A stretch of DNA of 64,000 nucleotides from Daedaleopsis sinensis. Lineage: Eukaryota; Basidiomycota; Agaricomycetes; Polyporales; Polyporaceae. Positions 23,759 through 35,300 of the stretch are shown piece by piece. Position 1 is the first letter of the stretch. Every line of letters starts with the position of its first letter. Made by a program: the position numbers and the translations under genes. Location of the stretch: positions 248,001 to 312,000 of the forward strand of contig CM066305.1 in the NCBI GenBank assembly GCA_033807695.1, written 5' to 3'. The notes beneath the pieces were generated by a model. The model was not told the DNA's origin. It saw only the letters and a list, made by a program, of their open reading frames with translations, and searched no databases.

Positions 23759-24688
23759 TCCCACCTGTACCCCCAGCCATAATACCAGCTACCGCCTACT
23801 GATATGCGAATGACTGAAGCTCAACCTAACATCCCTGCACTTATCCTGAGTAAGGAAGCGAACCAATGCACCTAGGAACAGCTCTAGAGAACTGCACTAG
23901 TAGCGGAGGCATAGGACTGCTCATCAATTACGTATAGTGCGAACGAAGTCGACGTCTCTATGAGACTATGGGGCAGAATATATCATATGCAGTATACGGG
24001 TCAAAGAGTGTGTATCTAGGGCAACGTTTGCAGCGAATCTGATTGTTCAGTATGAGGATGGCGCGATCCGCGACAATGAAGCACCTGGTACTTGGGGATT
24101 ACGACACTTATGATAACCACCATTCAGAAACGACCCATCACCTAATGACCTATCAATGACGTCACCCATAGACGAGCGGCCTCGAGACTCTGATGGGAGA
24201 GAACTCCCAAGTCAGAACAACATCCGGACTCGCCAACGACTATGCGAGAAACATCTCTACAGAAAATTTGCCCTCGAACCTGAAAACACAGGGCAGGAAA
24301 TCAGACAAATTAAGACGCGAATAAGAGCCGGCATGAGATACTTGGAGAAGGCCAAGCAATCCGGCACGGGAGCGTGTCTCACAATTATGAGACAAGAGTG
24401 TATAGGATAAACGGAGTAAATCACGCCCCCTGATACAGCCTCTACCGACACCCGAAACACTCCAAGGCAGAATGCGGGTAAAGGGAGAAGACGCGACGCT
24501 CGGAAGAGGCGAGACCTAGAGCACATGGACGATGCGGCGAATACATATATATACTATATAACCAGCACATGGAGATGATCCGCTCAGTGTGCAGGCCACC
24601 TCGCACAAGAAAGGCACGATAACTGGGGGCAGGAACCTGCAACTTATGTGTCTCGGTAGGTACACAACTCGCACCTCCTCCCCACGCG
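23759..24688. other. Gap between element ORFs
   Basis: An 84-codon sense frame (24156-24410, highly charged) is open but too short and featureless to call. A TATATATA run is near 24545. Confidence 0.35.
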
Positions 24689-25636
24689 ATGCCTCAACGA
24701 CATCCTATGCAGCAAACCGACTTCACCCGACCCGTTTCTCCCCGATCAGCGCTGGCAGCTGAGCAGTATAAAAGATCTCAACATTGTACACGCCTCGTAC
24801 GACTCGACATGCCTGCACTCGAGCCCTCGCCGAATACCAACGCGACCACCTCCTCGTCACCCCAAACCTCACATCTCCCTTCCCCACCCACACCATCCAA
24901 AACACCACCACACCATGTACCCTCGACCACCGCTGCCACCGTTCCCACCATCCTTCTCATCGCAAAGTGGACAGACTACGCGATGTGGTCAAGGAGGAAA
25001 GTCGGGTCGCGCAAGTCGCACGTCTACACGCTTCTCTCGAAACCAGAGTGCCCGCTGCAAATCGGGATGCAAGTTAGACTCGCCGCGAAAAACTGGAGGT
25101 CGAGACCCTCGAAGAAGAAGGACACATACGTCGAGGGGACGTACGAAGCGCACGTAGTTGGAAGCATCACAAGCATCAATGTGTGCGACGGAAGAAAGGC
25201 GAGCGTTGTCATTGTCAACGAGTGCGCGAGAAGCTGCATCGGCGTCGTCCAACTCGTGACGCCCCTGGACGGCGAAGTCTTGAACCTAGGCCAAGTAGAG
25301 GGCGGCGCGACGGCGAGGAAGACGAAGAAGCGGCCTCTCGCCCTGCTGGAACTCTCGAAATTCAAGCCCCCAACAATCGGACAGGAGTGTGGAGGATCGT
25401 TGTGTATGGAGTCACCGCACGTCGAGTGGGACAGGAGCGCAGCGGAGGATGAAGGCGACTGGGCGAGCAACGGGGAACTGTACTCTGAGGAGGAAGGAAG
25501 AGATGATCGCAACGTCCTGCCAGGGAGCTGGAGGAAGAAGGCGAAGTCAGATGAGGAGGTCAAACCGAAGAAAAGGGTTCCGAGAAGTAATATGTACAGT
25601 TGTGGATGGTCTAGTAGGTTCCCATTAAAAGGATAG
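24689..25636 (+). CDS. Unknown ORF carried in the element
   Basis: Intronless ATG frame of 315 codons. The first 80 residues are Ser/Thr/Pro-rich and probably disordered. Residues about 90-200 look folded (IAKWTDYAMW, LQIGMQVRLAAKNW, YEAHVVGSITSINVCDGRK, IGVVQLVTPL), alternating hydrophobic strands consistent with a small beta domain, possibly OB- or Tudor-like, but I recognise no family. The C-terminal third is acidic then basic. It shares the purine-rich codon bias of the LINE ORFs. The real start could be any of several ATGs; 24689 is the first. Convergent with the antisense gene across a repeat patch. Confidence 0.5.
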   Translation: MPQRHPMQQTDFTRPVSPRSALAAEQYKRSQHCTRLVRLDMPALEPSPNTNATTSSSPQTSHLPSPPTPSKTPPHHVPSTTAATVPTILLIAKWTDYAMWSRRKVGSRKSHVYTLLSKPECPLQIGMQVRLAAKNWRSRPSKKKDTYVEGTYEAHVVGSITSINVCDGRKASVVIVNECARSCIGVVQLVTPLDGEVLNLGQVEGGATARKTKKRPLALLELSKFKPPTIGQECGGSLCMESPHVEWDRSAAEDEGDWASNGELYSEEEGRDDRNVLPGSWRKKAKSDEEVKPKKRVPRSNMYSCGWSSRFPLKG

Positions 25637-25647
25637 GTCTTCAAGCT

Positions 25648-26165
25648 GAGACATGACCCAAGACTAGTGCGTACCTGAATAAGATTTGAGACATGATCCA
25701 TGACTAGGGCGTACCTGAACAAGATCTGAGACAGTCGAGTACAGCCTCGAACTCATGACCGAGACATGACGCCATGCAAACCAACGCTCTATCTCCAGCA
25801 CACGATAGAATCTTACTGGAACACAGAATACATGAGCATGTGAAGCTCATATACCGTGCACCCTGGGTAGATAATAGTGCTGAGACGACTCACCTAGAAA
25901 GATCGTAATCGCAGGCTAGACAATAATACCGAGACGACTCACCTAGAAAGATCGTAATCACAGACACGTAAACTGCCATAAACTGTCATACGGAAGGGCC
26001 AAAGCGACCATTTAACAAGAAAAGATCAAATTGAGAACTATCGAGAAAAGGGCAAATTGAGAACTATCAAGAACTGAGAACTATCAAGAATTATCGAGCT
26101 ATTGAGAACTAGCAAGAATTATCGAGCTATTATCGAGCTATTATCGAGCCAAAAATCGAACCAAA
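25648..26165. repeat. Tandem-repeat patch inside the element
   Basis: Two adjacent 40-bp copies beginning GAGACATGA (25648-25687, 25688-25727) are about 85% alike. A second pair of roughly 50-bp copies with the shared core GACTCACCTAGAAAGATC lies at about 25870-25970. AT-rich short repeats of GAGAACTATC / ATTATCGAGCT type fill about 26030-26160. The patch lies between two convergent genes. Confidence 0.7.
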
Positions 26166-26183
26166 ATCGACCACGCCGCAGCG

Positions 26184-27428
26184 CTAGACATCATGTCCAA
26201 TGAGAGTAACGCTCTTCGCGTCGTCGTCCTGCATCCCATCCTCGCGATGAGACCGGGCTGCAAGCACGACGAAAGCTGAGAGCGCAAGGAGAAACCCTCC
26301 AGTACCGCCCATGTAGTTGGACGCGAGCGCGCACAAACACTCGCAAACTACAATGGCATTATCCTCGATGCCCTCAATCCCGACATTTGGGACTATAAAC
26401 TGGTCGCCATAGGATGCGTCCTTGCTCCCAGCAAGACTGTAAAGATTGGCATGAAGCTACGAGACGAACGGATGAGTTCAGAAACATCATAAAAACTAAG
26501 AGACGTTACCGGCTCGGACTCGGGATCAACATTGAGCGCCCGGACGACCATATTAGGGTGCACGTATGATGGATCGTCCATCAAGGTGCGATACAGACGA
26601 CTGAGAACGTCACGATCGCCGCTAGAGAGAAGCTCCATGACGAGAAGGCCAGGAAGCAGTCGCGTTTGACGCGAGACGTTAATGGTAAGGTCGCGACAGA
26701 CGCCGGGAACCCAGAGATGAACGAAGTTGGTGCCCTCGACGAGCACGTCGAACCCGGAAGGGTGAGCACCAAACGTTGACAGCTCTGGAAGGCGAGAAAG
26801 CGAATAGCGCGAATGAACTGGGTCCGAGTAATGAAGAACATTGCGCAAGAGACTCATAGAACATAACATAAGCACGATTACGTGAAATAAGCAGTGAAAG
26901 CACTCACTTCATTTCGGCAACGGACAAGTGAGGATGAGTACGAAGAGGAGGCAGCGGAGACCTCCTACATAAGTAACGAAATTAGTAAAATCCGCGACAA
27001 GTCACCAGAAGGACGTACAAATCAACATCAACCCACGGGAACAATGCGCGAAGTGCCCCGGGTGCGGAAGCCGCCGCGGCCAGCGCGACTGAGAGCTCGG
27101 AGGATGAACGGTGCTCTTTGGAGCATAACGCCACCCAATCAAACACCAAAGGAGCGCGAGAAGCCCGCGCGCGACCTGCCCACGTCGCGAACGGGATCTA
27201 TGAGGGACAAGAATATGCAATGCCACGGTACTCACCCTGAACCAACACCGAGCATCCCGAAAACGTGCCCTGCAATCCAGACGATCCACTCCTCCCCATC
27301 ACATGCTCCAACTCCTCCGAAAGATCAACCTCGCCACGTGCATAGGGATAGGGCCGCGCCGGGGCAAGGTCATCGAGAAGGCGAAGTCGCGCGCCGAAAA
27401 GGAGATTCTTGAGGAAGGAAAAGCACAT
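26184..27428 (-). CDS. Antisense four-intron gene inside the element, unknown C-terminal membrane protein
   Basis: On the minus strand five exons join in one frame: 27428-27236, 27175-27037, 26964-26908, 26852-26510 and 26456-26184. The introns are 60, 72, 55 and 53 bp, all with GT..AG borders, and a TACTAAT branch site is visible in the second. The product is about 334 residues from the ATG used here (MCFSFLKNLLFG). Recognisable stretches are RGEVDLSEELEHVM, LPGLLVMELLSSGDRDVLSRLYRTLMDDPSYVHP and a late TM helix GGFLLALSAFVVLAARS. More 5' exons may lie up to about 28.8 kb, where hydrophobic frames continue. The helical middle is faintly like the C-terminal part of DUF6535-type mushroom membrane proteins, but I cannot confirm this. 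Function unknown. Confidence 0.55.
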
Positions 27429-29145
27429 AGTGAGGAGGAGCAGGCGGGGGACAGCAATGAGACGCGTCGAGGATGAATGAAGGCAGAGAGACGAGAGCGA
27501 AGGAGAGGGAGAACGAGTGCACCGGCGCGGACAACGATGGGCGCGCGCGCGTTTCCCGACGCGCGACAGCCCGCGAATTGTGCAGGCAGGAGCGACAGAT
27601 GGCGTGGAAGTACGGAGCCGAGGGTGCGGTCGGCGACGAGTACAGTAAATCCCTCGCCAGTCGCGGTGGCACATCACGGCCATGCACCCATGCCCCGGAA
27701 ACCAACATCGCAAATTGAGATCCCCTACCATACTGTAGCTGGCTGCAAGTGGAACTCCTGGAGGAAGACCTTGAGGCACCAGAGACCTTGAAGATGTCGA
27801 GGAGGAATCGACAAGACCGCCTGTAGCGCCATGTGGGGTACTGGTGAAAGTCAAGCGTAACACGAAGACGCCACAAGGCAGGCGCGTATGCTCGGGATCC
27901 GCCGACGGTGGCTGTACTCCTGCCCCTTCTGAAGAACACCTTTGATCTCCAGGCGCTAGGACGAGCGCGAAGCGCAGTGGACCAGTTGACGATAAGAGCA
28001 AGTACAACAGAGCACACGCTACCTCTCCGAGGTCCCTGCTGCTGGCGGGACTAGGAGGAGGTGAAGAAAACACTTCCATGAGGCAGTTTCCACAAAGAAA
28101 ACTTATAGAATCAGAAGGAGGGAACCTCGGAAACGGAGATGCTGAGGGAGAACGCGAAAAGGCCGCGTCGAAGCTGAGACTGGAGATGTGGCTTTGGGAG
28201 AGGAACAACCCTAGAAGCTTCGGAGGGCGAAATAACTCAGCCCGTGCTAGCGAACAGGCCAGAAAGAGAATACGTACACCGGTACCTCCCCACGAGGCGA
28301 AAAAACCCAAAGTGCCTGAGCACGCCCACACTACACAACCCCCTCCCATCGAGAAGAGTGCGACGATATCCTGAAAACATAAATGATGAGAGAGACATTG
28401 TATAGCCCTCGATCTGATCCCGGCGGGGAACAAACCGAGGCCTGAAATCAGATCCAAAATAGTCAGTATCGAGCCTGTACCCTTCCGACCATTCTCTGAA
28501 GTACGTCGGCAAATACCTTCGATGTCAGTCTCCAACACTTCTGGGTACACCATGGACATGCAGCGGTAGTTAGAAGGCAATGCTGGCACGCCACAACGAG
28601 GAAGCCGTCGGGGTGTCCCAGGACGGAGCGGTTGGCCGACAGACCAGGAGCCACGCGCGAGGTGAGGAAGGAGAGGACAGCAAAGTGGTGTGATGAGGCC
28701 AAGGCAGCCTGAGATGGCACCAGAAATCTGCAAAGAGTGGCAACAGGAAGGACGAGGGAGCAGTCGCTACCAGACATGAGCGAAGGCATCTCAAGCTACG
28801 ACGACGACCGGCGTCTGTACGCCCCACCCGCAGCACGGGCACGCCACCACGGCAGAGGTGAAGTTTTTTGGCAGGTGTCGACAACCACAGCCCAGATATC
28901 ACCCCCTCTCCTTAACTTTTTAACCCTCCCATCAGGATATCACAGCGCCTACGAACCCAAACGAGAGTATATCAGGAGCGATGCATGCCAGAGGAAAGCA
29001 CAAAGCCCACCCAGAGTACTCCTGCAAACCTCGACAGTCTCACCGACCAAAGCCAGCTCAGCAACCTCCCACACACCTCAGTCCCTCGACAACCCGCTCG
29101 CACCCCCTCCCTTCCTGCTACAACTGTTGGCACTACAGTAGCCCG
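27429..29145. other. Element interior, possible upstream exons of the antisense gene
   Basis: A 511-codon minus-strand frame spans 27198-28733, but it contains the proven introns of the antisense gene at its end and has improbable composition. Hydrophobic minus-strand stretches could be TM exons. A pyrimidine-rich sense stretch near 28.9 kb precedes ORF1. Confidence 0.35.
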
Positions 29146-31900
29146 ATGCCACGCCAATCCTACGCGAGCGCATTGGGACGCAACAAGAAGCACACGACGA
29201 AGCCCAGCAGACAATCGGCTCGTCGTGCCGCCCCCACCATCGTACCGACGCAGACCTCCCCCGAGGATGACATACCCATCGCCTCAGACGATCCCCCTCT
29301 GACCACGGCCACTCCTCTTGGCGACGCGGTCACATCGGCCAGCGCAGCAGTCTACCCTCCTCAAAAGGAGGTGACGACGTCAACTCAGCAGTCCCAGGAC
29401 ATCCTCATGGGAGACGAAGGAACTGGCAATGCTCCAGTAAGTGCACGGTAAAGAGAACAAGCGAAATTGCTCACAAGTTAATGCGCAGGCCAACATCGCG
29501 TCGTCCCTCCCACCGAGCTCCCCGCCGGCACCGATCACGATCACCTCCTCGCCGAGCCAGACCGGCACAGCCCTCGCACCGACCCCGAAGAACGCAGGAG
29601 GCCCCCAGCCCGTGGCCGAAACCCACTTCGATGCGGCAGCCCCGGTGCGGGGGAGAGCCAACTCCGAAGACAGCAACGACCTCTGGAGAGCAGTATCGTC
29701 GCCGGCGAGGCGTTCGCCGCCTATGCGGGTGGAAGATCTCGAGACGTCGATGTCTGGGATATGGGCAGGCAACGCCAGAACAGGAGCAGGAGATCCCTCC
29801 ACCAACAGATTCGCGCCGCTAGCGCAACTGATTGAGGATCCCCCGGAGAATGGCGGAGACCCGACGGCGGGCGAGGAGAACGAGGTCCCCGGCGAAGAGT
29901 TGGGGGAGTCACGCAAACGCCCCTGGCCGGGCCCGACGATCGGTTGCGAAGAACAGGCATCCAACAGGCAGCGTCTCGACAACACGGAATCCCCCAACGC
30001 CGCGCCCCAGGAGCAGAACGTCCAGAATGCACAGATCGCGACGAACCCCTGGCTACACACGCCGGCAGCGTTCACCTTCACATCTACACATATGGATCCG
30101 TCCCTCGTCCCGAACACGCCAACTCCACAGCCCAGAGCATCGAGGAGATCCACCGCCCAGCCGAGCCAAGGGAGGCGAGGAGGAGGACGCACACTCACCC
30201 ACAACACACATACTCTGAACACGACGCCGCGATTGGACGCTCCGCCGCCGCCCCCGCCCAGGGCAGGAACTCCTTCCCCGACGACGAACGCCCAGAATGG
30301 AGAAGCCCCCATGGACGTAGACCAGCCGGAGCCGCCCCTCCCTGATCCCAAAGGGAAAGGCAAGAGTGTCGGCTGCAACAACGGGCGGGGCCCCTGCGCA
30401 TGCTCCATATGTGCCAGAACGAACCCACAAAGGCCGACGGAGAGAAGCGACACAGCGAACGACGTCTTCACCGCCACGACGACTCTGCTATCGAGACAGC
30501 AAGGATCATCGCAGAGAGCGCCACTCTGGGAGACGACCCCGACGATGCCAACAACCTGCTCATCCCTCCCCGCGGCGGCGCCGTCGACGTCGACGGTCCA
30601 TCCCACAGGTAGCACAGCGCACACCACTGTCCTCCGTCAAGGTGCGAACATGACAACGCAAACCCCAGCGCTACGATTAAGCACGCTCGCGAGCTCCAGC
30701 GGCCCGCACCACCCACTACAGACCGGAATGCTGCCTCCCCCGATCCCACCGATCAGAGGAAGCGACAACCCGAACCCTGCGACAACACCAGCACCACCAT
30801 GGAGGACGATGATGAACGAGATGCCTGTGGACACGAACTCAGTCGAACTCCCAACGATGGTCGGATCGGTGAACGGGGAAGCGGACCATCCTATGCCGGC
30901 GCCGGAGGACGGATGGCCGGAGGTTGAGCGCGACGACCCAGAAGGCATTCTAAGAGGGCTATCGATCCCGTGGATTCAGACGATCTGGAAGATACCGGAA
31001 ACAAGAGTGCCGATCCTAGAGATCTTCAACCAGAGGTACACGACCAACACTAGGCACCTCCGCGAGATCGTCGAAGCGCTGAAGGCGGCGATAGTCAAGA
31101 TCCTCCCCCACTCCAACCCGCACATTGTCCCCCCTGAGATAGCCCCCGGTATCAACCCGTCCAACAAATCGGCACCGACGGCGTGGACTGTGAGAGGACT
31201 CAGCGAGGACGACGTGAAGGTCCTCACCGACGGCCGCGTATGGTCTTTCCAATCCATCACCTTCATGGCGTACCCGAGAACGACGAAGATCCCGAGATGG
31301 ATACTGTCCCTCGAGGGCTTCCTCGAGAACGACCGCGCGAACATCGAGGCGACCGTCGACTCAGTCTTCTACTCTCCGGCCGTCTATAATCAAATCATCT
31401 CCATGGCTCGCAGCTCTCCGGACTACGCACACCTAGACCCAGTCACGGCGGCGAGGACCATCCTAAACACCTTGAACGTCTCAATCATCGTCCTGGAGAG
31501 CAGCAGCATCGTCGCCAATGTCTACATCGACCCGCCGACCAGAGACGTCCCGACTTGGAGAGCGTGGGTCGCAGAGCTAAGGAAGATGAAGTTCGGTATC
31601 TACCTGACGGCGACGGCGTACCCGAGACCTATATCCTGGTGTGCGGGATGCAGGAGCGCCGATCACCCCGCGCACCTGTGCCCCTTCCCGAAACTCCCAG
31701 GCTGGAGAGGGCCGCAAGCGGGAAGCAGAACGTACGCGATGACCCCACAGGCCCCGGATCTATCGCTGCAGCAACCACCTCAGGCGCAACACAACAACAC
31801 CCCCCAGTTCGCCCAACCAGCTCGAGGATCAAACCACAGAGGCCGAGGACACGGCTCGGCAAGAGGCACACGCAGGGGAAGGGGCTTCAGAGGGATGTAG
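29146..31900 (+). CDS. LINE ORF1, nucleic-acid-binding protein
   Basis: Exon 29146-29436 starts MPRQSYASALGRNKK and joins 29489-31900 over a 52-bp segment with perfect splice signals (GTAAGT..GCGCAG). Without that splice the upstream frame stops at 29449 and the downstream frame has no early ATG. The product is about 900 residues. A long Pro/Ser/Thr-rich disordered N-half is followed by a folded domain (EGILRGLSIPWIQTIWKIPE..., NVSIIVLESSSIVANVYIDPPT, WRAWVAELRKMKFGIYL) and a single CCHC-like knuckle WCAGCRSADHPAHLCPFPKLPGWRGP, the hallmark of mushroom LINE ORF1 proteins. The C-terminus is an RGG-type tail (RGRGHGSARGTRRGRG). It should coat the element RNA for retrotransposition. Confidence 0.75.
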
Positions 31901-32369
31901 ACGGTGTCGGACACGACGAGAAACGAACGCTGCTCCTCCCGATCTCTTGGACGATAGTTGATAGAACAAATACGGACTAATATAAATACTTGACCCATAC
32001 TTGCCCGATGTACTCTATACACTGGTTGGTAACAATGCAGGAAAGTACTAAGGGCACACAACGGCTCCTCTATTTAGAGACGACGAGGCCGAGCGCAAGC
32101 TAAAGTGATAGTAGGTACGATTCACTCGAAACTGAAACCACACGTCGCCCTGCCGGGTGGGCAACCCGGCTAGAACAAGACGAATGGCTGTAGTCTTGTT
32201 GACATGACCAGCTGCACTTTTAACAACGAACAATACAAACGAAACGGACAGCACTCTCGGTACTGGCCTACAGCGCTCCAATACCTTGGGAGCAGGTTGT
32301 GACTCCCGCGTCGGTGACGACTGCGAGGATCTTGGTGTTGGAATCGGAGACGCGGCGGGCCCCGGGCCT
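31901..32369. other. Spacer between ORF1 and ORF2
   Basis: The ORF2 frame is open from 32286 without an ATG until 32370. ORF2 translation could depend on reinitiation; no splice or slip site is obvious. Confidence 0.4.
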
Positions 32370-35300
32370 ATGGCTCGGGGACTGGGATCTGAAGAAGGAG
32401 ATGCCGGACAGGCGACAGCGAGCGGGGAGCAGGAACCCAGAGCGAACGCTGGGAGGAGAGCGAAACTCGGAAGCGGCAGACTCTGCCTAGCCACGCTCAA
32501 CATGCGCGGCTTCGGGTCTGCAACGTCAAGTGGCGCCACGGACAAGTGGCTATGCATAAACCAGGTCCTGAGAGATAAGAAGATCGGTATACTAGCTATA
32601 CAGGAAGCGCATCTGACAGAAGGTAGAATAGACATGTTAAATAGAGTCTTCGGCGCAACCATGTGGGTAATAGGAAGCGCAGACCCCGACAATGCGTCCG
32701 GTGCAAGAGGTGTAGCCTTTGCGGTAAACAAAAGAATCATCAATCCAGAGAAAATTGAGTCGAAAGTACTGCTGGAGGGAAGAGCAATGTCGGTCAGCTT
32801 CTGGTGGACTGATGCACGAAAATGCACGATACTAAACATATACGCACCAAATAGAGAAAGTGAGAACGCCAGCTTCTGGAGACTCCTGCTGGAAAAGCTC
32901 GTGAGAGGCGAGGATAGGCGTCCGGACATAATGCTGGGCGATTTCAATATGGTAGAACAAGCGATGGACAGACTGCCGCACCGCCGAGACCCGGCCGAGG
33001 CTGTAGATGCACTCTCGAGCCTGTGCGAAAGACTGGATCTAAAGGACGGATTCAGAGCGAGATTTAAGTCGAAGAGGCTATATACCTACCTTCAAAAAGC
33101 GACTAGCAGCCAGTCGAGGATAGATCGGGCATACTTGACGAACAGACTAGTGGGAGCTGCCGAGAATTGGTCCTGCTCACCACCGGGCTTCGCAACTGAC
33201 CATCAGCTAGTCTCCTTCACGCTCGCGAACTACGACACACCTGAAATGGGGAAAGGAAGGTGGGCGATCCCGGAAATCCTCCTATCGGATACCAAATTCC
33301 TGGATAAAGTACGTGACATTGGCCTCAAAGCTCAGGAAGAGCTTGAGAGCTCGAGAGAAAGGACGCACACTAAAAATCCACAGACCATCCTGACGTGTAT
33401 GAAGGAGGAGCTGATAGCGATGGCAAAAGCAAGGGCAAAAGAGAAGGTCCCGAGGATTGTGGCCAGATTGTCAGCTCTGAGGAGAGACTTGGCGGCAACT
33501 CTGAGAAGAGAGTGCAACACGGAACAAGACACTGACCTGAAAGTGTCAGACGCGGCGATCCTGCAAGACAAAATAGCCAATCTTGAGGCGAGACGTTTCC
33601 AGTCCAGGCGCAGCGCCGTGGCGGGCAACTCTTGGCTAAAAGGCGAGACTATATCAAAGTACTGGTCAAAGGTGAACGCTCAGCCTCGGGAAGGCTCGCT
33701 GATAAATGAACTACTAGACCCAGTGAGATCAAACGAGGACAGGAAACGATACGCTTTTAGCACCCACGAAATGAAGAATATAGCAAAAGCACACTTCGAA
33801 GGCCTACAAGCGGACCCAGACCTTGGACAGGAAGACCATGACATTGCAGTCGAAAACTCACTAGGAAAAACAAATGTTAGACTCTCGACGAGAGAGAAGG
33901 GCGATCTAGCTAGGAGACTCACCAGGGCGGAGGTAGAAACGGCGATCGATGAGGCTGCGGTGGGAAAAGCGGCAGGCCTGGACGGTATTCCTTCCGAGCT
34001 TTGGAAGCAGCTCCTACAGTGGTCAAGGAAACCTAGGAAAACGTCAAACGGTAGCGCAAGAAGAGAGGTCGATGTCGTCAAAATCCTACAGGCGGCATAT
34101 AACGACATAGAAGAACATGGCACGAACGACAGCACCTTCGCCGAGGGGTGGATCTGTCCAATCTTCAAAAAAGGAGATAAGAGGGTAATCGGAAATTACA
34201 GACCTATTACCATATTAAACACGGACTATAAGATCATGACACGTGCCCTAGCGAACAGGCTGTCAAAAGTAGTGAGCACACTAATCCATCCTGATCAGGC
34301 AGGATTCGTGCCGGGCAGACGCATACATGACCATATCAGACTCACAAAGCTGATCGTAGAATATGCAGAAGCCGAGGAGAAAGACGGAATTATTATCGCT
34401 CTAGATCAAGAGAAAGCCTACGACAGAATTAATCATGAATACCTATGGAAGGTCCTAGAGCACATGAACTTCCCTAGCAACTTCATCGAGACCATTAAGA
34501 CTCTGTATAGGAACGCATCGAGTGTAGTAATGATCAACGGCTACCCAAGCGACTTCTTCACAATAACGCGTGGGGTCCGTCAAGGCGACCCGATCTCCTG
34601 CTTACTATTCGACCTAGCGATCGAGCCACTCGCCGTGGAGCTAAGAGAATCGGAACTGAGGGGTTTCTCAGCCCCGGGCCTGCGAGAAAGAATCATCGCG
34701 ACCCTATTTGCGGATGACACCACTGCGTACCTGGATAAGGATGATGACTATGGGGTGCTACAAGATATACTCAACAGATGGTGTACGGCGTCCAGAGCTA
34801 AGTTTAATGACGCAAAGTCAGAATTCATACCAATCGGATCAAGCACCTTCCGGAAGGACATTGCAGATGGCTCTGCAAACTGTAAACTTGCTAGGACGCT
34901 CCCAAGTGGCACGAAACTCCTAAGAGACGGAAATACGGTGAGGATACTAGGGGCGTGGATAGGAAACGAAGCCGCAGAGGAGGATGCGTGGCAACCTCTA
35001 GTACGCAAGATCCAAGCCAGACTCAACCACTGGGCGATGAGGAACCCTACCACAAAAGGCAGAGTGCTCATAGTCCAGATGGAAGTAGGCAGCAGGACCC
35101 AATTCCTAACCGTCGCGCAAGGTATGCCGAAAGAAATTGAGAACAAGCTAATACAAATGCTGATTAGCTTCGTATGGAAAGGAGAAAAACATCCAATGCT
35201 CAGCAGAGAGGTGCTGTACGCTCCGGTTGAATCCGGGGGCATCGGCCTACTCGACCTAAAAGCGAGAAACGAGGCTATCGAGCTAATGTGGAGCAAAAGA

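Noticed and set aside
27370..28017. Possible DUF6535 membrane-domain exons upstream of the antisense gene
   Set aside because: Only vague hydrophobic similarity in three different frames; no joined model. Mentioned as something to test, not as a feature.
27198..28733. 511-codon open frame on the minus strand
   Set aside because: It includes introns of the antisense gene at its 3' end and its composition (Cys/Leu/Pro/Ser-rich, no pattern) is that of a complement of purine-rich sequence.
29380..30627. 415-codon minus-strand frame opposite LINE ORF1
   Set aside because: Complement of the Pro/Thr-rich ORF1; no motif.
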